From Amyelois transitella (lineage: Eukaryota > Arthropoda > Insecta > Lepidoptera > Pyralidae), in assembly GCF_032362555.1 (NCBI RefSeq), contig NC_083509.1:6471001-6535000 (forward strand): a stretch of DNA of 64,000 nucleotides, read 5' to 3'. Under the pieces are notes generated by a model, which was not told where the DNA came from, made no database searches, and saw only the letters and a list, made by a program, of their open reading frames with translations. Positions 11,418 through 23,100 of the stretch are shown here, piece after piece. Numbering within the stretch: position 1 is the stretch's first letter; every line of letters starts with the position of its first letter. Made by a program: the position numbers and the translations under genes.

Positions 11418-11535
11418 TACATACATACATATAATCACGTCTATATCCCTTGAGGGTAGACAGAGCCGACAGTAAAGACTGATAGGCCAAATTGAGCTAT
11501 TTGGCTTAATGATAGAATTGAGAGAGGAGAATGAT
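11418..11535 (+). repeat. Dispersed repeat family A, partial
   Basis: CATACATACATATAATCACG start, TATATCCCTTGAGGGTAGAC and AAGACTGATAGGCC blocks, then GATAGAATTGAGA. The copy is diverged with small deletions. Confidence 0.7.
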
Positions 11536-14500
11536 AGTACCTATATCTATGTACATAACCTTTTATAGATATAGTATCCACATTTGTACATGCCTGATGC
11601 TTGCTGCTTTATAAGTACCTATGGCAACATATGGTATGGCTATGATGATATCTATAATCTTTTCTTCTGGTGTATTTTTTGTGGTAAAAAATTCATAAGT
11701 TACATAATTTATGTGTTCAATTTGAGAGAAAGTACATAAGCTCCTACCACAGGCTCTTTCCATGTCGCCAAATCGTACTTTACAAGGGGTGGGTATAATC
11801 CTTGTTCTATCGTTTACGGAATCAATAAAGTATAATTATAGGCACACCCCTGACGGATGTAGAACAAGAACATTGTCGATAGGTCTTAGCGAAAAATGAA
11901 GAATAACGTTATTGTATCTAGAGTTCTTAAACAAAGATGAAACAGAGGGTTTAGAAACAGCAAAATGAATAATAAAGAACGAAATAAAAAGTTAACTCAG
12001 TTCATCAAAAAAATTGTATCCAACTTATTACAGAGAAAAGTATTATTTTATCTGTCAATTTAGATACTTTACTGAAGACAATGATATAGCACTACTATAG
12101 CAGTGTGCTGGTCGATAAAAAATAGAGCGGGATTGATGGCGTCACCGCTATAAACGGCGAAGGCCTGTCGCATAGGTCACCGTCGTCGATTTGTGTGAGA
12201 CGCCGCGTTCAACAGTTGCAGATAATAAATAACAAAATTAAGATGATGTAAAGTTCCATTTATAGAATCAGTGAACTCGTCCCGACCTCAAAGATGTTCA
12301 CAAACGCATTTATATTGGTTTTGTTTTAATTCAAACAACTGCTATGGCAGCCTGGTACCGTACAATCGTGAAATGTTGAGAATACATAATGAATACGAGT
12401 TGGTTATATTGTACTATTATAGTTTGTGCGTGTCAGTGGCCAGTGTGGTGGCTCCACGTACCTAGATTTCAGATACATAGGAAAATTTATATTCAGCTAG
12501 ACTGGAATTTCTTCCAGCTGACGATCCTTTTTTTATAAAGTTGCTTTTTGAAACGTTGTTTCACTATAATGATCCTATGTGTGACTTATGAACATGTTTT
12601 TCTACAATAAATCACTTAAGTACCTTCATATCCTAACTTCATAAACTTTTGTCTACCGAAAATCATTCCAAAAATCAACACAGGTACACTTAAAACTGCC
12701 GTATTGTAAGGTCCATAATTGAGCGCCCAAAACTTTGCTTACCTACTGTTTAGTTAAGTGTAGGTACTCTACCTAAGTAGGTATTCTCGTCACGATGTTA
12801 TACCATATTGGGCATCAATGATACAACGACTTTGTCTTTATCAATGAATGAACGAAATGATGAATTTCAAGTCACATATCTACTTCATAGTTAGATATTC
12901 GTTATTTTCTAGTTAGGCAAAATTAAGGCATCGGTTTTCCTTAAAAAGGCAGGTGCAAATATTATATGTATATCAGCTAATGGTAAGTAAGTACATACCT
13001 ACCTATACATAAAGAGTTTCTATTGATGTAGCCTCAACTAATAAAAATCGAAAAGATCACTGACGGAATGATAAGAATTTTGCTGCAGATAGAAGCTATA
13101 GGTACTTGTATTTTATCCTAACGTGACAGTTTAATATACGAATAGGTACTTTAAAAAATGACAATAGACATTTAAGTAAGACAAGAATAGTTATAAAGAC
13201 CTTTTTAATTTATGATCAAATGAAGTTCCTTTAAATTAGTCAAATCAAAAAGATCAACGAACTACATAATGTCTGAACAGGGCCAAGAAGTCACGATATC
13301 TACCTAGCGAGGTAGAGCGGAGACGGGTCAGTCTTTCTTGGCGATATGAGGTGCCGCCTCCGTCACGCCTTGAGCAATTGGGCCATTTGTTTTGTTCCTC
13401 TACACCGCAGAACATTATATCTTTGCCTACATAATCAAAATAGTTCACTTTCAAATTTGGTCGTAAGTACTAACACTCCTTAGATGATCTAAGTTAACAC
13501 TCTAATATTGTCTCAAAGTAAGTTAAATAAATATATACGGCACTAATTAAAATGCCCATGTTTTGTTTTTGTTTAAGACTGCATTTTATGTGACAAAAAT
13601 AATTTGGCAAAACCCATCCCTTTTATACTTACACAGTAAGTAAAAGTAGGATTTGTTTCTGGAAAGCTCTGAAAATACTTATTCATCGACTTAACAGTTT
13701 TATAGGGAGATACTGTGTATAACGGAAGTAGAGGCTATTACAATATAACCGCGAGTTTTGGTTAGGTATTATGCTATTTTATTATTTTGTTCTTTTTTTT
13801 CTTAAGAGTGAGAAATAAAAGAGAAATAACATTAAGTAACGCCAATCACGTAGATATAATAGGTATTACTCTACATAGATTTCCGTACTCTGTTGTTAAT
13901 TCGCTAGTTCAGGCAAGTAGTTTACTAGATTACTTATTTAATTTTAGCAATCAGCAGATACATTTTTAGATCATAAGAAGTAAAGTACCTACTTTACTTT
14001 ATATTCTTAAAATCACTGACTTTGTAAACCTACACGTAACACACACTGCATATCTATCTATTGCATCCAAGCACTCAAACAAATAGTTTTTTATCGAATA
14101 ACTTGTTTGGCGAGCTTTGATCAAGTCAAAAGTATTTGATAGTTATAGGCGAGACAATTCTTATTCTTAACTACCATTAATTGAATTATCAGGGGATGAA
14201 ATTTGAAGACAACGTTTTCCTTGTGGACCAACTGATATGCACAACTAGTTGTGCCATTAGGATTTTTTTATTCCGAAGACACAACCACATAAAACGCTTC
14301 ACTTAAAACGTTTTATAAATCTTAGGTAATTAGGTACTTAAATAAAATAATAGTTTCTGGTCTATCAGATTGGTGTGAAAGTCGGTTGGGCCTATAACAA
14401 TTTTACTAGAAAAAACTCTGATCATTATATCCAACATAGCAGACCAAACAGCATAACACACAATAACATTTTTACGGGTGTAGGAGTGGAACCACATTTA

Positions 14501-15280
14501 CATAATTGGAGGTCGGTGGAAGCGCTTGTGGAACCGGCTCAGCGCCTCATGGTCCGAATATGACGTCACTGATGACATCATCAACAAAGATTGTAAACAT
14601 TATTATTGGATTTTTAAAGATCATTCTTTACATTTTCCTGTCGTGGGCCTACTGGAAGTAATTTCTTTAGAAATAAGTAGTGCCCATGTAACAAAGTTTC
14701 TCCTTAGTCGTAAGTTCCAGTTGTATTTTTCCCTTGATTTTAAAAAATTAAATAAATAAAATGAAGTAATCTAAAATGCGTAAAAAAACCTTAATTGGAA
14801 CTATCGGATATGTAGATTGTTTATAAATTATATAGATACTATGTTCTATTGGCAAATAAAGATTTTATTATTATTATCAAATAAATTTTTGTCTAGTCTA
14901 CACAAGGGTTTTTCTTAGGTATTTCACAATAATTTTATTAGAGACTATTTTTGAATGGGTGTTTGAAAGAAATTTGAGGTAACGGTTTAACCCGAACTCA
15001 GGATTAGAAAATACTTCTATGTATGGGTGTGTGAATCCATTCATTTTAATTAAGGCGTCCTCAAAATTTTGGTATTAGGTCGGCTACTCGCCGCCGCACC
15101 CAGTCCAATATTTCGGTCGGCGCGCCTCTGCCACTTTCCGCCCCTTTGACATGATTGTGTGAACAGTCTGTGAACACTATGTCAACATAATATTGCGATA
15201 CAATCACCAAAGTAAATCTACTGTAATATGAAAGCGTGGTCAAGTTTACACTGTCAGGTTGATTTGATCTATATTTTTAC
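11536..15280. other. Gene-free, low-complexity AT-rich region
   Basis: No exon with both good splice sites and family similarity. Two moderately GC-rich patches (about 12,110-12,210 and 13,280-13,400) stand out against the AT background but encode nothing I recognise. A CRE-type palindrome TGACGTCA occurs near 14,562. The rest shows no structure I can name. Confidence 0.4.
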
Positions 15281-15289
15281 ATTAAGTTA

Positions 15290-15640
15290 AGTTCTCCTCC
15301 TGGCTTTAGTCCCGGTTGCATCCTTACCTCTCTGAGACCAGGGTATGATCATGGATCCTGGTTTGGATAAGTACAAATTTTTACACGAAGCGACTCCCAT
15401 CTGACCTCCGCAACATTTGCAGGGAAATCTAACCCGTATTGGATCGAACGTGGTTACACATCCGGTTGTCAGAATTTGCAGGTTGCTCACGATGTTTTCC
15501 CTCACCGTAAGACCATCGGTTAGTATTCAACTAATGCACATAACTTCGAAAATAGTCATTGGTACATGGCCGAAATTTAAACCTGTGCCTTTAAATGCAT
15601 CACGCATTTTAACCGGGCCCTTACCGATTTGACAACCCAC
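15290..15640. repeat. Dispersed repeat family B
   Basis: Carries the blocks ATCATGGATCCTGG, GCGACTCCCATCTGACCTCC, GCAGGGAAATCTAACCCGTA and GGTTACACATCCGGTTG. These recur, diverged, at about 56,870-57,065 and 52,860-53,190, with a fragment at about 28,845. No coding capacity seen. Confidence 0.65.
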
Positions 15641-15649
15641 GTTTCTTTT

Positions 15650-15740
15650 CAAATTCAAAAATTTTATTCATTATTATTGGACATTTCAAACATCACTTAG
15701 TAATCGTGATTTTTTTTTGGTTTCACAACATTGGTTGACA
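15650..15740. repeat. Dispersed repeat family D
   Basis: TTCAAATTCAAAAATTTTAT, CATCACTTAGTAATCGT and GGTTTCACAACATTGGTTGA also occur in the same order at about 27,137-27,230. Confidence 0.65.
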
Positions 15741-17580
15741 TCAAGGTAATTTTACCTATTCAACACACCCGAACCAAAACTATTCCTATAAGATTCTTCA
15801 CAAAATATAGGCTATGACTCAGATTATACTTAAGACAAAAACTTAGTGCATATATAATAATCAATGTCTCCAATTTGATCAAGGTACGTTCGTCTAGGCC
15901 TTTTTTAGTCAATTTGTTAGTCAACCTGCGTTGTATTGGGTAGGTAAACAAAAATCTTTTTTGCTACAATAAAATGTAGATTTAGAAATTAAGTATATTT
16001 CAAATAATTTCCAAAATCTGTTTTTCACCGTGTATAGCTTTAACAGTTCTTAAAAACATAGGGCCAATCATACTTCCTTGGGGAACTCCTATCAATTAGG
16101 GCATCAGACTACTACCGTAAATTAATTAGTTTCATTTAAACCCCATCGTCATCTCTTCTCCAATTATTTTCATTGAAAGAATAGCTTACTTACTAGAATA
16201 ATGTCTTAGAAATTTTTTAAGGTTCAAAAAAAAAATATTCTAATATAATAAATACCGCGTTAACAAAAACAATATGGTTTAACTTTACTATAAGTGCCAG
16301 AAATATATACTTCTGTAAGTAACATACGAGTTAGTACCTAGAAGTCATTATTTCATATATAAACCTTTCCAATGGCGAAAAAAAAATCGACAACACGACA
16401 AAAAAATATTACAATGCACTAAATATCCCTGTAAGAATACTTACAAGTTAGGTTATAAGTATGTAGATAATAATATCACTGTTTTAAGTCCACTTTGTAT
16501 CACAAAAATATATTCTACACCTCGCACCGTAAACACAGAGAAACGAGGTCGTGCCGCCGCCGCTGTCGCCACGCATCAAACAACACTGAACTGAACGGAC
16601 CTGATTAACCGATTTAGCAGAAGGTGGAGTATGAGTTGCTGCCATTTCACTACCACGCCGCCGCCACACTTCTTGCATTTTTGCTTCCAATTTTACTGTA
16701 AATTTGATTATATATTTGCTGCCTCCTGGTTTAGCCGCTTCGTTCTCACTATATAGATGAATAAATATATTTTTATTACGGTCAATCTACCCCCAGAATC
16801 TGCTGCTTGTTTTGTATTCCTCTTCTTATTTTTCCTTACAAATGTCTGTCCAGGTAGAAGGACATCAAAACACGGGCAAAAAGGGACCTGTTATGAAGTC
16901 GTAGGATACGAGGTGTACCTATATTAATTTTAAAACTGAAGAACAGACAAAATAAAAAAAAGAGAATTGTCGGAAAGTGGACCCAGAAAACCTTTTTGGG
17001 GTTACTTCATCTTTTTCTGGTTATTCTATATTTTAATAATTAGTTTATCGAAAAAAAAGGTATAGGAACATTGGTACAAAGTTTCTACCACAATATTCTT
17101 TGATTATAGTAGTTAAGTAGTATTAATTCTAACAAATCGCAAACATGAGTGAACAATAAATACATCCACGTTCTACGCGTTTAACATAAATTTTAACGTT
17201 TCAAGAAAATCAACTTTTAAATAAGTCGTTAAAATATTCAGATTACGTTATCACACTCATCTACAAACATTGTAACATATCAGATGCCTTTAACTGTCTC
17301 AAATTTAGAATAATTTGTGATTGGTTACGTAGAACTAAACGCAACTTCTTTCTAGTGTTTGACAAATCCTATCACCACGTTAGTATTGTCATTATCGAAT
17401 CGATTTTAATCGTTTAAAAACTCAATGTAAAATGTAATGATTTATATGTCTATATCATCTACTTATGTGACTAACATTGATGCTAAAATTCGTATTGTAT
17501 TTGGAATTAACCGTAAATGATATAAATACTAAATTTGACAAAAAGTTTATAATTTTTCAAATCGATAAAATGTTCTTAAA
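15741..17580. other. Gene-free stretch with one GC-rich patch
   Basis: Mostly AT-rich. A GC-rich patch at about 16,515-16,690 encodes nothing I recognise. It could be a noncoding first exon or old repeat. Confidence 0.35.
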
Positions 17581-17599
17581 TAAGTAAATGGAAAGTGTA

Positions 17600-18172
17600 A
17601 TAGTGAAATTTAAAGAAGAGTGAAGTGAATGTAGGGAACATGGTGAATGGAGTATGCCTTTATGAGCGGTCAGAAGTTATCCAAAAAGGCTCGCTTGGCG
17701 GTGCATAGGGGCGTGTTGGTTCCAACACTAATGTATGGGAGTGAAAGTGGCATAAAAAGCACGAAAGTAGAATAAACGCGGTGGAAATGAGAGGGAAACA
17801 GCGTGATAAGGGAATGTTGTAATGTGAAAGAAGATATAGTGACAGGAATAGAAAACGGAATGCTTAGATAGTTTGGTCATGTTTTGACATGACCAAAGAT
17901 GAATGAAAACAGGTTGACTAAGCAAATTTACAAAGGAAGTGTGAATGGGATTGTTGTGGGAGTGGGAAGGCCTAGACGAACGTACCTTGATCAAATCGGA
18001 GACGTTCTAGTAAAAGGTCTGGTCAAGAGTATCCGAACCCGACGAGATAACTCTCTTCATGCAAGCTCGTCGTCTCGAATGTGGATGAAGCGAAAGAAGT
18101 GTGATCGTGGTAAGTGGAAAGATGTGGCCTACCTCCGGGTAAGAGGCATGATTCATGTATTATGTATGTATG
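17600..18172 (+). mobile_element. RTE-like LINE 3' region, degenerate
   Basis: A longer relative of the copy at 1,595. It encodes, in broken frames, a reverse-transcriptase C-terminal part: a VLVPTLMYGSES-like stretch near 17,715, a WFGHV-like stretch near 17,870, RPRRTYLDQIGDVL near 17,970 and a basic tail. Stops and frame changes are frequent. It ends in the same AGAGGCATGATTCATGTATT-type tail followed by TGTA repeats. Confidence 0.75.
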
Positions 18173-18246
18173 TAAAATGTTCTTAGGATGTTAAATCGAT
18201 TCTCGTAAGAAATCGCATGGGCAACATAATAATACAACACTAAATG

Positions 18247-18420
18247 ACATACATACATATAATCACGTCCTATATCCCTTGCGGGTAGTCAGAGCCGACA
18301 GTCTTAAAAATACTAATAGGCCACGTTGAGCTGCTTGGCTTAATGATAGAATTAAAATTCTAATGTCTCATTTAGTGTAAGCGACAGGCTAGCAGGTTGC
18401 TAGCCTGTCGCCTTTTCAGG
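18247..18420 (+). repeat. Dispersed repeat family A, partial
   Basis: Begins just after the LINE tail: CATACATATAATCACGTCC, CCCTTGCGGGTAGTCAGAGC, TAGGCCACGTTGAGCTGCTT. It ends at the GCTAGCCTGTCGCC block. Confidence 0.7.
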
Positions 18421-18667
18421 ATAATTTTCCAGACTATCTTTTTTAGGCGATGGCCGACCGATCAAATTGACAGAAATTGAAAGAAACAGTGTTGATTGTC
18501 AAAGTCAACACCGGGTCAACGAATGAAACGTTGATCCTTTTGGAACGTTTTTAGTTTGACAATGGCTAGAAATCGACAGCTAACCGCAGGTTATGAGAAT
18601 AGAAACGGCATATATATAGACCCAATGAATATGCGTACCATGGCAACGTTTATTGGCCTTCGTAGGT

Positions 18668-19222
18668 ATATTGTTCGATTCGATTCGAGTCCCATCACTA
18701 CACTAAACTTGAACATCGTGTTGTATAGGTAAAAAATATGGCACCGGCAAAACAAAGTATTGTTTGGGATTTTTTTTACCAAAAATGAAGAAAAAGCTAC
18801 ATGTAACATTTGTAAAACTTCTTACAAAAGTTCAAGCACCACAACTAACTTGGTGAATCATTTAAAAAGGAAACATCCCGTGCAGTATAGTGAAAAAATC
18901 AATGTATTCGAGCCAAAAGGATGTGAAAAATTATTTTTTGTTATCTGATTACTTTTTTCTTCTTTTTGCATGCCTCTCGGTTTTGGTATATAATATATAA
19001 TCTAAAAAATTTTTTGTATATTTACATTGCTTCCAATCCTCATTTGATTCGAATCATCAGTTAATTCGGATCAAAGGCTAATTCGAATCGTCAAATCGAT
19101 TCGTATTGATTCAAATCATCAATTAGTTCGAATCGAAGGATAATTCCAATCACGATTCGAACTTTTTCCTGGTGATTCGAACTGATTCGAGTACAGAATT
19201 TCGATTCGAGTAACATCACTAC
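18668..19222. mobile_element. Decayed hAT-like element with TTCGAATC-type subterminal repeats
   Basis: Surrounds the BED fragment. From about 19,035 to 19,205 there are many copies of a degenerate GATTCGAATC / ATTCGAATCG motif. The stretch GATTCGAGT..CATCACTAC appears at both 18,680-18,704 and 19,201-19,223 in the same orientation. Motif-rich subterminal regions are typical of hAT ends, but the direct orientation of the two end-like sequences does not fit a simple intact element. Exact borders are uncertain. Confidence 0.45.
18738..18948 (+). pseudogene. BED zinc-finger N-terminus of a hAT transposase, frameshifted
   Basis: An ATG at 18738 opens MAPAKQSIVWDFF. One extra T in an 8-T run shifts the frame, after which the protein continues FTKNEEKATCNICKTSYKSS and NLVNHLKRKHP. 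CxxC followed by H-x4-H with a WDFF start is the BED finger of hAT transposases and their ZBED descendants. The frame ends at 18948, and no catalytic hAT domain or dimerisation region follows. A truncated, inactive fragment. Confidence 0.7.
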
Positions 19223-19224
19223 TT

Positions 19225-20183
19225 ATGATATTGGCGTTTTGTTGTATTGGCCACTTGAATTTCTTCTCTTTGGTTAGGAATTCCAAATTCTATACAGCTA
19301 TTTACACATGTATTTGTGTTTCATTAACCGTTATTCATTCGTTTTTTTTTTCTTCTTTTTCGTCACTTAGTTTACATAATGGAAAACTTGAATCATCGCG
19401 TTATTTACAAGTACGAGATCCACACCATTTTTTCGAAATTTGGATAACTTCTTCCAGGGGAAATATTCAACTCCGATAGGACAGACCAAACTGCCTTCAA
19501 AGATTTTATCGATTCTAGTCCGAATGGTTTTTTTAGTAAAGGGATCAATGACCACCAATGGCACCCTATGAGATGGCAAAAGTGCATTGATAATAATGGT
19601 TCTTACTTTGATTAAATAAATATAATATATTAAAAAATATTCGACCGCCTATATCAAACGCCAATTTCATATGTAAAGACTTAATATTATATTATTATCT
19701 GTGTTTTGCATTCTAAGCTTAAATACTTGCTATTGCTCGAATAAAATTGTATTGCACTCTTGCTGTGGTAATTTAAGGCTATATTTTATTCTACAGAAAT
19801 AAATTTAAATTCACAAATTTAATGTTTTAAATTTGTGATTAATTTTATAATACTGGTAACTCTGTTAACAAATGTCATCAGCGTCAAAAAGATTGATAGC
19901 GTTTGCGTTGTCGAGTCGATTGTTACAAAAATAAAAATTGGAAATCTACAACAAAAATAAAATTACCTATTCTAAAGTTTATTATATTGGTTGTTTCTTT
20001 ATTCGCTTATTTTCTTTTCTGACTTCATTTTTTTAGGCTGATAGGAACGGTCTTAATTACTTAAAAATTAATCGATGTATCATTATGCTGCCTAATTATT
20101 TCCGGATAACGCGAATTTACCGGCCTAAAATTAGCAATTTTCTATTGTTTTAAGTTGATGTTGGAATAAATATAGTAAATGTT
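19225..20183. other. Upstream region of PCM1
   Basis: AT-rich, containing the presumed promoter and 5' UTR of PCM1. A perfect 12-bp inverted repeat (TCACAAATTTAA, 4-nt loop) sits near 19,810-19,840. No clear TATA box or initiator can be singled out. The minus-strand open frame at 19,367-19,587 is not recognised. Confidence 0.4.
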
Positions 20184-23100
20184 ATGGCTCCACCTAACAA
20201 CGAACGTCAGCCAGGTCATACTGGAACTATACCCAAATCCAAAGTGAGAAACAATTGTAATGTTCCCCAGGAAGCTGTGACTCCAACTAGAAGAGACATG
20301 ACCAGTAATCTGGTAACGGTAAGATAAATTGGTGATTTCTCAGTATAAAACCACCTGTACGTACTTTAAACTTATCCATAAATTTTTACAATATAAAATT
20401 TGACACATTTTAAGATGTCTTGTGTCTGTGAAAAGACATGTTGCTTAAAGAACACCAAGTGCAGCAATGTTCATTTCTCACTTATTTTTAGATACACTGA
20501 AGTCTTGTGTGCTGGCTAAAGGCCAACTTTTATTCAGTTCTGCGACACCATTTTTACTCACAATAAGATTTTCAGTAAATGAAATATCATCACATATGAT
20601 TTTTATCATTTATTTGGTAAATGTATTTCGTCCCATATGGGAGGTTGTTTTTCTAAATTTAGTTTAAAGAAGGTGTGTGAACTGTTGTAAGTTGCATCTG
20701 AACTGTTATTTATTTGTATGGTAAGTATTTATTTGTGATATGTTGATCTGATTTTAGTATCATATTTTTAGACATCTTTAGATTGGGTTCCTGTATCAGA
20801 ATACAATACAAGATCAAATTATAACCAATCCAGAAAACCATCAAACAACACATCTGATCCTGAACTGACTGATTTAGGTAAGGACACATTGTATTTTTAA
20901 CATAACCAATGCTGATCATTTAGATAATAACTAATTCACTTAAAATCAGTGTGAATTACTATGGATAGGATTACAAAATTATAAAATAATAAATCAATAA
21001 GGTATGAATTATCTTTACATAACTCCCAAAAGAGTATTGCTTGAACTTCAGGGTTAAGTCAATACTCATCTGTTTTATAATTTTTTGTCATACTAAATCT
21101 TAAGTTATGTATGTAGGTAATTAATAGAATCTTAGAGTTGGATACTATGGATACTAATATTCACATTTTAGATAACTCTGTATCATTTGAGAGTGGATTT
21201 GGAAGATTTGTCCCTGTGAGGCCACAACCCCGTGTTCTGCCCCTGAATGTACAGAACCGGGACAACATAGGGTCTGAACAGCATGAGGACATCACTGGAC
21301 CTAACATCTCAACTCACACTTTACATCCTTATGCACATCAAATGCAAAATGGTGATTATTAACAAGAATAACATAATTTTTATTTTACATAAAGCTGCCA
21401 AAACTAATTATTTATTTTAGATACTGGTTAATTTATTATATCTTTATAATGTTTATAACAAAAATTTATTGAGTATAAAGTACCCAAAACTGTACCTTAT
21501 AATATTTGTATTTAATCTGTTTGGACCTTGTATATCATGAGTATCATAATTTTTTGTGTGATATATGTATTAATGCATATAGACACAAGTACCACATTGA
21601 ACTGTGCCTGTGCCAATTAGGTATTCCATTTCTTGAAATATAACACATTTACATATATAATGATGTCTTTATCCCGTATGGGGGTAGACAGAGCCAGCAA
21701 TTTTGTAAAGATTGAAAGGGCACATTTAATTTACTAGCTTATCCCTTATTCACCTTTTATGTCATCCATGGTAAAGAGATGGAGTGTTCCTATTTTAAAG
21801 TGCCAGGAAGCACATGGAATAAAAGCTATATAAGATCACTATTGATATAAAACTTATTTTAACCGTATCACTATATGTTTGTTTGTAAACTCTTTATTGC
21901 ACATAAAAAACAAATATAACAAATTACAAAACAATATAATAATACCTATATATAAATATAAACAAGCTTAATAAATTTCCTTTATTTTCAGGATTAATCC
22001 CACACACTAATCATGCTGCTACTGCTGTCATGATTGTGAATCCAACTACCCCTAATGCAGTGACTGGGAATATGTCACAACCGTTTAATGTAAGTATTAT
22101 ATAAGGTATTGTATTTATATGTTACTTAAATTTTCGCATATAATATGAGTGTCATGGATTCTTGTATTTATCCTATCCATGTCTAAATAAAATTTGGATT
22201 GATATAAATAAACTAATATAATAATTATGATATTATATCTTTTAGCTGTTACTTTGGACATAATTAGTAATATGAAATTTTTGTTGTTATAGCTAACAGA
22301 TTTTTTATTTATTTTATTTTTAGGCTCCAAGTCAGAACAGAAACAATTTATCTAGAAATATAAATTCTGCTCGCAATAACTTTGATAACAACAGCCATTC
22401 AAGTAACAACAATTCTGCACCCTCTGCATCTAGTTCTAGGCCTGGGACAAAATCTGTCAATTTAATAAACAACATGTATGACCAGGGACAAGGCAACTTC
22501 AATAACCTCAACGAAAACAACCATGTGAGTTTAAAACATTTAATTGATATGTAGCTTATTAATAGGTATTCATAAGCTGCTCTACATGCATTTCTAGGTA
22601 AGATAATCCTTAGTTTTTTAAGTATACTACAACAATATACAATATGTATAGAAATACCCATCCAGCTGAAAGTGTGTAAAATTGTTAATGTTGATAGGTG
22701 AGCATTCTTAGTACTTGAAGCTGAGACTTTCGGCTAACATCTGTGTCAAATTTCATCAAAATTGACTGAGTTTATAAATTACCAACAAAAATATTTTTTG
22801 TTTACAATCTTATAATTGATTTAGTTAAGAGGAAATCCATAAATCTACATATATGACTTCCTTGTGTACAAAGTTTTCTATCTAACATTTAATGCTTCTT
22901 CTCAGGTTCATAGGGAGTCTGCGCGAGCACTAGGTGAAGCGATAGTGGCCGCTTGTCCTGACGCCGCGGCGGTTGAGCGACGGCTCGGACAGATCAGAGA
23001 ATACATTCGAGTGACGTCATCCCTTGTAGATACCATGCGTAACTCTGAAGACGAAGTAAGACCTTATTTTTTTAATAATAATTGTTTTTATAAAATATTC

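Noticed and set aside
13254..13454. GC-rich patch with a 66-codon minus-strand frame
   Set aside because: No recognised protein and no convincing splice sites. Treated as unexplained noncoding sequence.
16484..16690. GC-rich patch with a 68-codon minus-strand frame
   Set aside because: Composition alone is not evidence of coding, and no family similarity is seen.
19367..19587. Overlapping minus-strand frames (LVVIDPFTKKTIRTRIDKIF)
   Set aside because: Looks somewhat protein-like but I recognise no family, and there is no neighbouring exon or transposon structure to support it.
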